Assembly: GCF_900230185.1 (NCBI RefSeq)
Contig: NZ_OCSR01000002.1
Location: forward strand, 2,046,001-2,110,000
Length of the DNA: 64,000 bases
Reading direction: 5' to 3'
DNA from: Burkholderia sp. OK233
Lineage (GTDB): Bacteria > Pseudomonadota > Gammaproteobacteria > Burkholderiales > Burkholderiaceae
The position numbers were made by a program, and so were the translations under genes. Positions 1 to 8,612 of the stretch are shown piece by piece. The notes below the pieces were generated by a model. It was not told the origin of the DNA and searched no databases. It saw only the letters and a list, made by a program, of their open reading frames with translations. Each line of letters opens with the position of its first letter. Positions within the stretch are counted from its first letter, which is position 1.

Positions 1-48
1 AATGCTCCTCCCGAACAGGTCACGCTGCCAGCTGCAAACAGGCATAGC

Positions 49-72
49 GAAGCCGCCGCATGACGCGGCTTC
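49..72 (+). terminator. Hairpin at left edge, possible terminator
   Basis: An 8-bp stem (GAAGCCGC pairing with GCGGCTTC) closes an 8-base loop and is followed by a weak T-rich tract. A reading frame entering from the left edge stops at 61-63 inside the hairpin, so this may end an unseen plus-strand gene. The gene itself cannot be identified from about 20 codons. Confidence 0.4.
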
Positions 73-167
73 AGATTTCTTATTCTCATCATCTCCTCCA
101 ATATTAATTTGTAATACTAATGAATAAGAAAAATAGATATCACAGCTCAAACCTCCGTTTCTATCGA

Positions 168-725
168 CTATCGGTGCCGCAACGCCTTCATGAGGCACAC
201 ATGTCCATATCCGGTAATCAGAGATATCCCTTGGTGAGCGCGCCAACCGCAACCGTACGGCCGATCCAGTGCCGTCTCATCGGAGCGAGGACGAATTTCG
301 CGCACACCGCCGCTACGATCGATACGGCCGCTGCACAGATGAACCGTGTTCCACGAGCCATGCGCCGACAACACCGAAGCGATCGGCACAAGCATGGACG
401 CTGTGCCCTTTGCGGCACAAAGCGAACCGCCAATGACGACAGGACGCGGCCCGAACTTGTCGACGAGCCATCCTTCGACTGGCACGAGCCAGATTTCCGT
501 GACGATGAAAATTGTGATTGCAGTCTGAATTGCCGCCTGCCCCCAGTGATGCGCCGCGTCCATCGGCACGACGAACAAGGTCCACGCATACTGCAGATTC
601 GCCACCAGCCCCATGCAAACGATGCCGATTGCCAGTTGAACCCACAGGTTATGCCGTAGTGCTGTGCTGCCCGGCGCGTCCACTTCGGAATGTCCCATGT
701 CTCCATCTCCATTTTTAGAATTCAT
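168..725 (-). pseudogene. Decayed OFA-type MFS transporter (5' part)
   Basis: The first ~110 codons from ATG 725 encode an MFS N-terminus. It has a first membrane segment (LWVQLAIGIVCMGLVANLQY), the YAWTLFVVPM stretch typical of oxalate/formate-antiporter-like (OFA) carriers, and the loop motif VDKFGPRPVV. After about position 350 the homology-like sequence moves to another frame (FICAAAVSIVAAV) and then is lost. An OFA carrier normally has about 400-430 residues and twelve segments, so this is a frameshifted, truncated remnant. It is divergent from a broken LysR gene, suggesting both were once one regulated oxalate/formate-type locus. Family assignment rests on motifs only. Confidence 0.6.
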
Positions 726-990
726 CGTGCCCGAGCGGCGCGTCGACTGACGTGGTCGAATCACTTCATCGCTTGCATATGCGTCGGCAATGAAGCGCTA
801 ATGGTCGGTCAGATGGAGATCGCACCAACGAAAGACATGCGGAGGCACGCAAAACGGTCTGATAAAAGTCGTTGTGTCTTCACGGACTGAGTGCATGCTG
901 CGCGAGAACAACGATCAGTGAAAGTTAAAATATTTTATGGTTTGCATCAGGCATCCTGTATACGCCGGCGGCCTTCAACGAATTTCGACT

Positions 991-1314
991 ATGAAAAGCG
1001 CTACCTTGCGTCAACTCAATATCTTCGAAACAGTTGCCCGGAACCTGAGTTTTTCGCGCGAGGCAGACGAGTGGTACCTGACGCAGCCGGCAGTCTCAAC
1101 CCAGGTCAAACAGCTTGAGGAGCACGCCGGCCTGACCCTGTTCGAGTAGCTCGGCCGGAAAATTTATCTGACACCGGCGGGTTCCGAAATGCGCTCTTAC
1201 GCGCGCTCGATCATTGAGCAATTCCACGAAATGGACCAAGCGATGGCCGGCCTCCAAGACGTTGCGGGTAACCAATTGAACATTGCGGTAACCGGCGCGG
1301 GAAGCGGTTGTTAG
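991..1314 (+). pseudogene. LysR (CbbR-like) regulator remnant
   Basis: ATG 991 opens a classic LysR helix-turn-helix: LRQLNIFETVARNLSFSREA then LTQPAVSTQVKQLEEHAGL. A TAG at 1147-1149 interrupts the frame exactly where the family has Gln in LFEQLG, and the frame then continues (LGRKIYLTPAGSEM) until homology stops at about 1305 and a second TAG at 1312. LysR proteins are about 300 residues and only ~107 remain, so the co-inducer domain is missing. The DNA-binding part most resembles CbbR-type regulators. The IS1182 element starts 90 bases downstream; the truncation point is not the IS boundary, so loss of the 3' part was a separate event. Confidence 0.75.
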
Positions 1315-1401
1315 CAGTAACGTATTTCACGCTCAGACGAACGTCTGCAAAGGCCGAGGACTTGAGGGCCGAGAGGGCGGCTCGAATGACCGTTCCAGTT
1401 T

Positions 1402-1419
1402 GATTGTGTTGAAAAAGTC
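1402..1419 (+). repeat. IS1182 left terminal inverted repeat
   Basis: GATTGTGTTGAAAAAGTC, an exact inverted match to 2993-3010. Confidence 0.85.
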
Positions 1420-1478
1420 GCCCGTAGTTCGGAATGTTCGGTATCCTGGAAGACATCGATCGACGGGAGTGATTCGTC

Positions 1479-2873
1479 ATGATGGGTCAACTGGGCAGCG
1501 GACAGGACAAACTCTTCTACTCGTTCAACCTTGATAATCACGTCCCTCGCGAACACCTGTTGAGAGGCATAGATCACTTCCTCGATCTTCGTGATCTGCG
1601 CCAGCATCTCGCGCCGTTCTACAGTCCAATGGGACGGCCATCGATTGATCCAGAGCTCATGATCCGCATGTTGATTGTGAGCTACTGTTTCGGCATCCGG
1701 TCCGAGCGCAGGTTATGCGAAGAGGTCCATCTGAACCTTGCATATCGATGGTTCTGCCGTCTGGGTCTGGAAGACGCCGTACCTGAGCACTCGACCTTCT
1801 CCAAGAACCGCGACGGTCGCTTCCGCGATAGCGATGTACTACGCCATGTGTTCGAGTCGGTGCTGGGTCGCTGCATGTCCGAAGGTCTTGTAAAGGGTGA
1901 AGGTTTCGCGATTGACGCAAGCATCATCAGGGCCGATGCAAGCCCTGCACGCGGTGTCCCAGGTACTGAGTCCATCAACTGGGGTTGCGTCAAGGGCCAA
2001 AGCCGCGCAGTACGGGAATATCTAAAAGCATTGGAGGAAGCGAATCCGACCAGCGCAGACGCGGTCGAGGAGGCAGAGACATCGCCACCTCCAAAGAAGA
2101 TATCCCTGACTGATCCCGCTGCGAGCTGGACAGCCGCCAAGGGTAGCCCAGCGTTCTTCGCCTACTCGACCAATTATCTGATTGACCTGCAGGCAGGGAT
2201 CATCGTTGACGTCGAGGCGACGCCCGCGAACCGTTCGTACGAAGTGGAATCAACCAGGACGATGATTGACCGCGTTGAGCGGCGGCATGATCTCAAACCT
2301 CGGCGTCTTGCAGGCGACACCGCGTATGGCTCGGCAGCGATGCTTGCCTGGATGATCGAAGAGAAGGAAATTGCACCACATGTTCCGGTCTGGGACAAAA
2401 CGACGCGCAAGGACAATACATTGTCCAGCAGCGAGTTCCAATGGGATGAACTGGCCAATGAATATCGCTGTCCCACCGGGCACGCGCTACGCAGTGATCG
2501 GCGCAAGTTCAGAAATCCGCGCTCGCGCGTCACGAAGGCTGACACGATCATCTATCGGGCAAGCCAGTTCGACTGCGAAAGCTGTTCGATGAAGGATAGC
2601 TGCTGTCCGAATACACCATTCCGCAAGATCGCCCGCAGCATCCATGAAGCTGCGCGTGACGAAACGAGGCGTATTGCGAAGACGCCCGAATACAAGCGAT
2701 CTTGCCGTGAGCGAAAGAAGGTGGAAATGCTCTTCGCCCATCTCAAACGCATCCTGAAACTGGACCGTCTGCGACTGCGCGGTCCAAGCGGTGCCCATGA
2801 TGAATTTCTGATGGCAGCAACTGCGCAAAATCTGCGAAGAATGGCCAAGCGGTTCATGTCAGGAAGCAAGTAG
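1479..2873 (+). CDS. IS1182-family DDE transposase
   Basis: This 464-residue transposase catalyses cut-and-paste movement of the surrounding element. An N-terminal DUF772-type domain (DLRDLRQHLAPFYSPMGRPS, then IDPELMIRMLIVSYCFGIRS) precedes a DDE catalytic core. The three acidic residues are seen in FAIDAS (Asp146), LAGDTAYGS and KKVEMLFAHLKR. A Cys-rich insertion (CESCSMKDSCCPN) is typical of the family. The frame is uninterrupted with both ends intact, so the gene may still be active. Start ATG 1479 follows the left repeat by 60 bases. Confidence 0.93.
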   Translation: MMGQLGSGQDKLFYSFNLDNHVPREHLLRGIDHFLDLRDLRQHLAPFYSPMGRPSIDPELMIRMLIVSYCFGIRSERRLCEEVHLNLAYRWFCRLGLEDAVPEHSTFSKNRDGRFRDSDVLRHVFESVLGRCMSEGLVKGEGFAIDASIIRADASPARGVPGTESINWGCVKGQSRAVREYLKALEEANPTSADAVEEAETSPPPKKISLTDPAASWTAAKGSPAFFAYSTNYLIDLQAGIIVDVEATPANRSYEVESTRTMIDRVERRHDLKPRRLAGDTAYGSAAMLAWMIEEKEIAPHVPVWDKTTRKDNTLSSSEFQWDELANEYRCPTGHALRSDRRKFRNPRSRVTKADTIIYRASQFDCESCSMKDSCCPNTPFRKIARSIHEAARDETRRIAKTPEYKRSCRERKKVEMLFAHLKRILKLDRLRLRGPSGAHDEFLMAATAQNLRRMAKRFMSGSK

Positions 2874-2992
2874 ATGAACCAGGCAGTCGCATGACGGGCA
2901 ACGGGGATCGTTGCCTCGTTCAAGTTTGCCGCTTCGCCGATCGCCACAACTCGAAAACGTGCTGCCAATTCCGGCGTCTCCGACCAAAACAA

Positions 2993-3010
2993 GACTTTTT
3001 CAACACAATC
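2993..3010 (-). repeat. IS1182 right terminal inverted repeat
   Basis: Exact inverted copy of 1402-1419, followed by GTTT, the same four bases that precede the left end. Confidence 0.85.
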
Positions 3011-3080
3011 GTTTGGAAGCTGACTTACCGCTCGCGCCGGGTCGAAGGACGCCTATGGCGTCGAAAGCGGATGTTAGGCG

Positions 3081-3980
3081 TCAGCGCCAGAATTCGGTGA
3101 GCTGATCGGCAAGGGCTCTGCCTTGGTTGTAACCGGCTTGAGCGGCGGGCGGACGCGTCGACAGATCCATCATGTTGACGCCGAACGCGCTGAGCGAGTC
3201 GCCGTCCGGGAAGATCGTCTCGACTCTGCTGTTGCCCGCGCGGAGTTCGTCGACCTGTGCAGCAAGGTGCATGCCCCACTGCAGCGGATGCCGTGATCTG
3301 CCACCGAAGGGTGACAGCACCAGCACCCGTGCGTATCCGGCTGCCAGATCGGCATTCTCGTTGCGTCGGTAGCCGCCGTCGATGTATCGGTTGTCGCCGA
3401 TGCCGTAGGGAGGGACACCGAAGCCGTTGGAAGTGCTGGCGGCGACGGCGTCCACGAGGTCGACTCCGCTGTGGCGGTCGAACACGACCGGTTCACCGGT
3501 ATGGGCGTCGACCGCCGTGATGAGCAACGGCCGTTCCGGCCAGCGCGGACTGGGCAGCCGAGCGGCGACGACAGCGCGCCACCGCGTTTGCCCGGAGCCG
3601 TCCGACGCCGCGTCCATTTCGAGCGCCGCCGCACCCATTCTGCGGCGCATGTCGGCGGCATCCTCAGCGGCGGCGATGATTCGGCTCGTTAACTCCATAT
3701 GGTTCGCCACCGGCCCAATGGAAACGCGTCCACCCTCGGGTCCGCTCGGACCAGTCCGTTGCTGGGATGCAGCGGAAAGGATGGCGGCAAGCAATTCGGT
3801 CGGGGTCGCGCTAGTGATCTGGGCCGCGGCCGTCGCTCCGGCCGACGTCCCGATCATCAAATCGGCCTCGGTCACATCCAACCCGGCATCGAACAGGCCG
3901 GCGACGACGCAGATCTCCCACGCATTGCCGGCCGATCCACCACCATGGAGGACCAACGCTCGCTCATGTCTGGTTTCCAT
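3081..3980 (-). CDS. Patatin-like phospholipase family protein
   Basis: This 299-residue putative lipid acyl hydrolase uses a Ser-Asp dyad. From ATG 3980, preceded by AGGGGGTGG as ribosome site, it shows the glycine-rich oxyanion loop HGGGSAG, the nucleophile elbow GTSAG (family GxSxG) and the DGG catalytic Asp motif (YIDGGYRR). No signal peptide or membrane segment is seen, so it is probably cytosolic or injected. An in-frame ATG 30 bases upstream (4010) is less well supported because no ribosome site precedes it. It stands alone between an IS1182 element and a 550-base gene-free stretch. The substrate cannot be predicted. Confidence 0.85.
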   Translation of the reverse strand: METRHERALVLHGGGSAGNAWEICVVAGLFDAGLDVTEADLMIGTSAGATAAAQITSATPTELLAAILSAASQQRTGPSGPEGGRVSIGPVANHMELTSRIIAAAEDAADMRRRMGAAALEMDAASDGSGQTRWRAVVAARLPSPRWPERPLLITAVDAHTGEPVVFDRHSGVDLVDAVAASTSNGFGVPPYGIGDNRYIDGGYRRNENADLAAGYARVLVLSPFGGRSRHPLQWGMHLAAQVDELRAGNSRVETIFPDGDSLSAFGVNMMDLSTRPPAAQAGYNQGRALADQLTEFWR

Positions 3981-4010
3981 GCCACCCCCTGTATGGATTG
4001 ATCCGATCAA

Positions 4011-4558
4011 GTCGATGATTTTTGCCTGCTGGTCAAGGATGTCTGCTTCATTGGGTCAAAAGCGGACCTTTTCAGAATATAGCCTGTGGGGCCTGACAGC
4101 AGCAGGCCACCCGCCCCTGGTCATCACCAGCAGGGTGTTCAGTGCTCGCCGGAATCAATGTTCAGCCTGACCGGAATCCGCATCTGACGACCGAGACGAA
4201 CTGGTTACCGCAGGTGCATGTCCCGCTTCCACTGGCAGCAAGCTGCCAGTGCCACCAGTATCAATGAAAGCGGAACGGCATATCTATATCGGGTCGGTCG
4301 ATAGGACTCATTCGTCGCACGCTGGATTCCGACCGCCATCCAGAGACCGACGGTGGTCACGGAACGCCCGGGCGTCTAATTCCTGCCTGGCAGTTCTACG
4401 ATCTTGCGAAATAAGCATTCCTATTCGTGCCGTCTCGACTTTTCCTGATTTTCGTTACCGCGACAGTGGCGATCAACGTCGATCTTTTTGACCATTGATC
4501 TGCGCGGCGCAATCAGGCGGTAACCGCTAGAATTGCGGCTTTAGCCCGGAATACGCCA
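4011..4558. other. Gene-free stretch with IS-end-like repeat
   Basis: No supportable gene on either strand. Near 4136-4178 lie two imperfect copies of a 23-base unit of the form TGTTCAG-N5/6-CCGGAATC, listed separately. The rest is unremarkable. Confidence 0.6.
4136..4178. repeat. Two tandem IS21-end-like repeats
   Basis: TGTTCAGTGCTCGCCGGAATC (4136-4156) and TGTTCAGCCTGACCGGAATC (4159-4178) repeat with a 23-base period. Arrays of such ~20-base units mark the ends of IS21-family elements. No istA/istB gene accompanies them, so this is at most a solitary end. The link to IS21 is by resemblance only. Confidence 0.4.
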
Positions 4559-6004
4559 ATGTCTTTTGCCTCGCTTGGCCTGATCGATCCCTTGCTGCGT
4601 AATGTGCAGGACCTCAATTACCAGACACCTACGCCGGTGCAGGCCAAGGCGATTCCTGCTGTGCTCAGTGGCAAGGACGTCATGGCCGCGGCACAGACCG
4701 GCACTGGCAAAACGGCGGGTTTTGCGCTGCCGCTGTTGCAACGGCTAGTGCAACACGGCCCGGCGGTGTCCAGCAACCGCGCGCGTGTTCTGGTGCTGGT
4801 GCCCACGCGTGAACTGGCCGAGCAAGTGCTGCAAAGTTTTATCGATTACGGCAAAGGCCTCGACTTACAATTTCTGGCCGCCTACGGCGGTGTGAGTATC
4901 AACCCGCAGATGATGAAGTTGCGCAAAGGCGTGGATGTGCTCGTTGCCACGCCGGGCCGTTTGCTAGATCTCAATCGCCAGAACGCAGTGCAGTTTGATC
5001 AAGTACAAACGCTGGTGCTGGATGAAGCCGACCGCATGCTGGATCTGGGCTTTGCGCGCGAACTCAACGCCGTCTTTGCTGCCTTGCCCGCTCAGCGCCA
5101 GACCCTGCTGTTCTCTGCCACGTTTACCGATGATATCCGCGCCATGGCGGCGGGCATTCTGCGCGGCCCGGTCAATATCAGCGTCAGCCCGCCCAATGCC
5201 ACGGCCAGCAAGATCAAGCAGTGGGTGGTGCCGGTGGATAAAAAGAACAAGCCTGACCTCTTCATGCACCTTGTGGCTGAGAACAACTGGGAGCACGCGC
5301 TGGTGTTCGTCAAAACCCGCAATGGCGTGGATTACCTGGCGGCCATGCTGGATGAAGCGGGCTATGCGGTCGACACCATCCACGGCGACAAACCGCAACC
5401 CGCGCGCATGCGTGCACTGGAGCGCTTCAAGACGGGCGAAGTAAATATGCTGGTAGCCACCGATGTGGCTGCGCGTGGGCTGGATATCGACGACCTGCCG
5501 CTGGTGATCAACGTAGATCTGCCGATCGTGGCGCAAGACTATGTACACCGTATTGGCCGTACCGGCCGCGCGGGCGCCAGCGGCGTGGCGGTGTCCCTTG
5601 TGTGTGCCGATGAAGCGCCGCAACTGGCCGCGATTGAAGCGCTGATCCGGCAATCGCTGCCCCGTGAAGAAGAGCCGGGTTTTGAAGCCGAACACCGCGT
5701 GCCGCAAACTAGCGCGACGGGCCAGATCATCAAGAAACCCAAAAAGCCTAAGAAGCCCAAAGTGCCGCAAGCTGCGCCGGGCGCCATGCAGGTGATCAGC
5801 AAAAAACCGCGCCCGCAAAATAGCGAAAACAAACGCAAACCTGCGGCGCAGCGCGCCGTGGCCGCGGGTAAAGGCACAAGCTTGTCCAGCGGTAGCCCAT
5901 TCAGCGTGCAAAAGCCACGCAGCAAACCCGCCAGCAAGCCAGCTGCGGGTTCACGTAAGCCGGCTGGCAAACCCGCTGGTGGCCGCGGCAAACGCCAACC
6001 CTGA
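4559..6004 (+). CDS. rhlE: ATP-dependent DEAD-box RNA helicase RhlE
   Basis: This 481-residue cytosolic RNA helicase unwinds short duplexes and acts in rRNA maturation, RNA decay and cold adaptation. Motifs appear in order: Q motif (Gln27 in TPTPVQ), motif I AQTGTGKT (45-52), Ia PTRELA (82-87), TPGR (131-134), DEAD (155-158), SAT (186-188), and the motif VI region HRIGRTGRAG near 323. The last ~100 residues are a disordered, Lys/Pro-rich basic tail (repeated KKPKKPKKPK-like and KPASKPA segments) typical of RhlE and likely to bind RNA. It is flanked by non-coding DNA and followed by a hairpin terminator, so it is monocistronic. Confidence 0.95.
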   Translation: MSFASLGLIDPLLRNVQDLNYQTPTPVQAKAIPAVLSGKDVMAAAQTGTGKTAGFALPLLQRLVQHGPAVSSNRARVLVLVPTRELAEQVLQSFIDYGKGLDLQFLAAYGGVSINPQMMKLRKGVDVLVATPGRLLDLNRQNAVQFDQVQTLVLDEADRMLDLGFARELNAVFAALPAQRQTLLFSATFTDDIRAMAAGILRGPVNISVSPPNATASKIKQWVVPVDKKNKPDLFMHLVAENNWEHALVFVKTRNGVDYLAAMLDEAGYAVDTIHGDKPQPARMRALERFKTGEVNMLVATDVAARGLDIDDLPLVINVDLPIVAQDYVHRIGRTGRAGASGVAVSLVCADEAPQLAAIEALIRQSLPREEEPGFEAEHRVPQTSATGQIIKKPKKPKKPKVPQAAPGAMQVISKKPRPQNSENKRKPAAQRAVAAGKGTSLSSGSPFSVQKPRSKPASKPAAGSRKPAGKPAGGRGKRQP

Positions 6005-6021
6005 TCCGTGGGGACGAGTAA

Positions 6022-6045
6022 CGCCAGCCTTGGAACAGGCTGGCG
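6022..6045 (+). terminator. Hairpin after rhlE
   Basis: A 9-bp perfect stem CGCCAGCCT / AGGCTGGCG closes a 6-base loop 18 bases past the rhlE stop. There is no strong T-tract. Confidence 0.55.
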
Positions 6046-6161
6046 CGGTTCATCAAGCGCCGGTTCTGGCTCACACGAGAATCGCCCGTGCAGCGCTGCG
6101 AAAGGTATTCGGCGTTTCGGGCTTAACCTTTGATTGAACCACGCCGTTTTTTGCTCAACGT

Positions 6162-6602
6162 TCAGTCATGGTGGCGATGTTTGTGATGGCGCTTGTCCGG
6201 TCGGTAGCCGCGGGCATAGTCGTCCGCGTACGAATTGGACCGCGACATGTTACCGCCAAGCGCTGAACCCGCGCCGCCGCCCACGGCCGCGCCGACGAGG
6301 CCGCCGGTGCGGCCGCCCATCGCATTGCCTGCCGCTGTGCCGGCTCCGCCCCCGAGCGCGCCACCGATGATGGCGCCCGTGCGTTCCCTGCGGTTTGACG
6401 TGACTGCGCCGCCGGCGCCGCCGCCGACTGCACCGCCAATGACGGAACCCGTGCTGCCGCCTACCGCGCCACCCAGGGCAGCGCCGGCTACGCCGCCGAG
6501 CGCGCCGCCAAGGGCATTGTTCATATCGCCGGCCACCGCCGGTAACGACGCTGCAGTGGTGAGCGCTGCAATGGCAACGATCTGGAAGATTCTCTTCGAC
6601 AT
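6162..6602 (-). CDS. Exported glycine-zipper protein
   Basis: This 146-residue protein has an N-terminal signal peptide (MSKRIFQIVAIAALTTAASLPAVAG). About 85 residues of glycine-zipper repeats of the form GGxxGxxxGG follow, and the tail is polar and His/Arg/Lys-rich (DKRHHKHRHHD). Glycine-zipper domains pack as paired membrane-spanning or surface helices in outer-membrane and periplasmic proteins. The His-rich tail could bind metal, which is inference. It is convergent with rhlE and apparently monocistronic. No specific function is known. Confidence 0.75.
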   Translation of the reverse strand: MSKRIFQIVAIAALTTAASLPAVAGDMNNALGGALGGVAGAALGGAVGGSTGSVIGGAVGGGAGGAVTSNRRERTGAIIGGALGGGAGTAAGNAMGGRTGGLVGAAVGGGAGSALGGNMSRSNSYADDYARGYRPDKRHHKHRHHD

Positions 6603-6879
6603 AAAAGGTCTTTAGTTTTTGGGACGGCGCCGAGTATAACCGCCCGCCGAAAGGTTTTTGTAACTCGCCAGTTCGGACCTCGGTAAGAGGTGTAACAAAA
6701 TGATCCGATGGCTTTTTAGTGAAACGCTTTCGGCACCATTGGCGTCAGGCGGCCAAGAAGGGACACTCGACCTCTGCACATAGATCGCCGACAATTCTGC
6801 TGCGTGCGAATGCGCGATTCGCAGCGCCGAATTGGAGGTCACAGGCTTCGTTAAATAAACTGTCGTATCCGCGCCTCTC

Positions 6880-7541
6880 ATGCGCGACTGGGGCAATGCT
6901 GTGCCGACAACTAAAGTGGTGAAAGTATACGGGGCCGCATGGAGTGTATATGTGCGGATCGTCCGGCTTGCGCTGGAAGAGAAGCAAGTCAAATATGACT
7001 TGGTCGAAGTAGATGTATTCGCAGAGACGGGTGTTCTGCAGGAGCATTTGAGGCGTCATCCGTTCGGCCGCATTCCAGCCTTCGAGCATGGCGATTTCCA
7101 TCTTTACGAGACAGGCGCGATTGTTCGCTATATCGACGACGCTTTTCCCGGATGCAAACTGCAACCGACAGATTCGAGAGCACGCGCCAAGATAAACCAG
7201 ATCGTTGGGATACTGGACGCCTACGCATACCGAACGCTCGTTTGGGACATATACGTTGAACGCGTGGTTTCAGCTCGCGAAGGCCGGTTAGCAGATGAGC
7301 GGAAGATCGCCGGCGCGCTACCGTGTGCCGCTGTATGTCTATCTGAATTGACCCGGCTATCCGGCGACCGAGGGTTTCTGATCGGCGGTGACGTGACAAT
7401 TGCCGATCTGTACGCCGCTCCAATGTTCGCATGCCCATGCAGGCACCTGAAGCCGTTTCACTAATGGAAGGGTGCGAAAAATTGACCAACTGGTGGCAGC
7501 GATTCGCCGCTCGCCACAGCATGTCCCAAACAACGCCATGA
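6880..7541 (+). pseudogene. Glutathione S-transferase with a C-terminal frameshift
   Basis: The N-terminal thioredoxin-like domain (VVKVYGAAWSVYVRIVRLAL, then FGRIPAFEHGDFHLYETGAI, with the glutathione-contacting Pro and E-T pair) and helical C-domain (GGDVTIADLYAAPM) are those of a glutathione S-transferase. The frame stops at 7464 with a non-family tail. Shifting to the +2 frame from about 7437 restores MQAPEAVSLMEGCEKLTNWW, the expected C-terminal helix, and a stop at 7541. A single small indel between about 7425 and 7437 therefore breaks a ~220-residue gene. It could be a sequencing error or a real mutation. Confidence 0.7.
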
Positions 7542-7706
7542 GCAGCCGCGTGCGGCACGCAACGCCACAAGCGGTCGCTCGACGACGGAGCGTAAATCGC
7601 CGACGATCCCGCGCTGTACGGCTGAACGCGTTACAACTGCCCGATCGAACAAAGCCGTCGTGATAAGCGGTGAATGCGAGATTGGCGTGACGGCGTTGAT
7701 CGGGCA
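7542..7706. other. Short intergenic stretch
   Basis: No gene seen. It resembles other degenerate GC-rich spacers in this window (for example 15895-16140). Confidence 0.4.
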
Positions 7707-8236
7707 TTACGCCTGCACGTCGATCAGCACGCCGAGCGGCCGCCATTGAACTCCCTTCGTCTCGTCTGACAATCCGCCGAGTACGGCAGCTAGCGAGACT
7801 TTCGCGCTCGGATTCTGCACGAGCGTCGCGACGTGATCCCGTAACGCCTGATTCAATTGTCCGATTGCGGCTGTCATCGAGTCGCCCGGCGCTGTGACAG
7901 CACTCGATGTGTTTTCGGAATTGCCGATATTGAAATCCCATTCGTCCGTATCGTCGTCGCTTGCTACCGTGCCGGACATCTTCGCCAGATCGGCAATCTG
8001 AGCGCCGAGATCGCGATAACCGTCTACGGCCGAACTAGATGGCTGGATATCTGTCGCGGCGGAAAGCGCGTCCTTCGTTTCTTTGCCCGACGTGCTCAGG
8101 CCATTAGCCACGGCAATTGACCGCTGCAGCTCGAGCGCCTGATAGAGCGCCGCGATCAGTGACGCGCTCGACGCACTCACTCGCCTGTGCAAAGACAAGG
8201 CGTCGGAGTTGTCGCTGATGGTTAAGCCCGTTGATG
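7707..8236 (-). pseudogene. 3' half of a gene split by IS66
   Basis: This open frame runs without a credible start codon into the IS66-family target duplication at 8229-8236. Removing the element joins it in frame (codon ACG, then GGC TTA ACC) to the orphan 5' piece at 14814-14984, giving about 230 residues. The piece encodes a soluble, Ala/Ser-rich, mildly acidic polypeptide with helical stretches (LIAALYQALELQRSIAVANG and AIGQLNQALRDHVATLVQNP) and no domain I recognise. Function unknown. The open frame could in principle restart from TTG 8198, but the in-frame match with the 5' piece makes an interrupted gene the better reading. Confidence 0.8.
8229..8236. repeat. IS66 target-site duplication, left copy
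   Basis: CGTTGATG, identical to 14814-14821. An 8-bp duplication is the IS66-family norm. Confidence 0.85.
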
Positions 8237-8274
8237 GTAACCGCTAAATAAAGCACACCTTGAGGAACATCGTC

Positions 8275-8315
8275 GTTACCGGGTAACGTTGGCGCATGCG
8301 TTGTTACCGGGTAAC
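8275..8315. promoter_or_regulatory. Two palindromic operator-like boxes
   Basis: GTTACCGGGTAAC occurs at 8275-8287 and again at 8303-8315, 28 bases apart, directly upstream of the ribosome site (GGAGG, 8316-8320) of the passenger gene. A diverged copy, GTTACTCGGTAAC, lies within the gene (8469-8481) and an exact copy lies just past its stop (8600-8612). The boxes probably bind the encoded ribbon-helix-helix-like protein, which is inference from position and symmetry. Confidence 0.6.
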
Positions 8316-8329
8316 GGAGGAGTTTCAGG

Positions 8330-8590
8330 ATGGCGCAGACGACAGCACAGCGGCAGGCGGCCTGGCGCGCAAGTCGAGCGACGGCGGGCAAGGATGGCAA
8401 CGGAGAGCGGCGACTGGACATGTGGGTGAGCACAGAGGCGGATCTTGCGCTTGCTCGCCTGGCATGCCGTTACTCGGTAACGAAGCGAGAGATGCTGGAG
8501 CGGCTGATCGTGCGGGCGGACGACGCTATCGTGCGCCGGCTCGATCCGGATTCGGAACAGTGGGACAGCTATTTCAACGCGACCCGATAA
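8330..8590 (+). CDS. Small ribbon-helix-helix-like IS66 passenger protein
   Basis: This 86-residue basic protein starts at ATG 8330, 9 bases after a GGAGG. Its core (RRLDMWVSTEADLALARLA, then VTKREMLERLIVRADDAIV) fits a strand-helix-helix pattern of the ribbon-helix-helix repressor fold: a short strand to contact DNA and two helices for dimerisation. The N-terminus is Gln/Ala/Arg-rich and the C-terminus acidic (DPDSEQWDSYF). Located inside the IS66 boundaries and surrounded by four GTTACC-GGTAAC palindromes, it probably autoregulates or acts at the element's end. The fold assignment is by pattern, not by search. Confidence 0.65.
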   Translation: MAQTTAQRQAAWRASRATAGKDGNGERRLDMWVSTEADLALARLACRYSVTKREMLERLIVRADDAIVRRLDPDSEQWDSYFNATR

Positions 8591-8599
8591 CACGTCGGC

Positions 8600-8612
8600 G
8601 TTACCGGGTAAC
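8600..8612. promoter_or_regulatory. Downstream palindromic box
   Basis: An exact GTTACCGGGTAAC copy nine bases past the passenger gene stop, between it and the convergent tnpC 3' end. Confidence 0.55.

Larger units (their letters stand above)
1402..3010 (+). mobile_element. IS1182-family insertion sequence, apparently intact
   Basis: The element is bounded by an 18-bp perfect terminal inverted repeat (GATTGTGTTGAAAAAGTC at 1402-1419, inverted at 2993-3010). The bases GTTT flank both ends (1398-1401 and 3011-3014), a candidate 4-bp target duplication. One transposase gene fills the interior. Length (about 1.6 kb) and organisation fit the IS1182 family. It lies in non-coding sequence between a LysR remnant and the patatin-like gene. 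Confidence 0.85.

Noticed and set aside
4964..5911. 315-codon open frame on the minus strand
   Set aside because: It lies wholly opposite rhlE, whose motifs are complete. His/Arg-rich low-information translation is typical of an antisense frame in a GC-rich gene.
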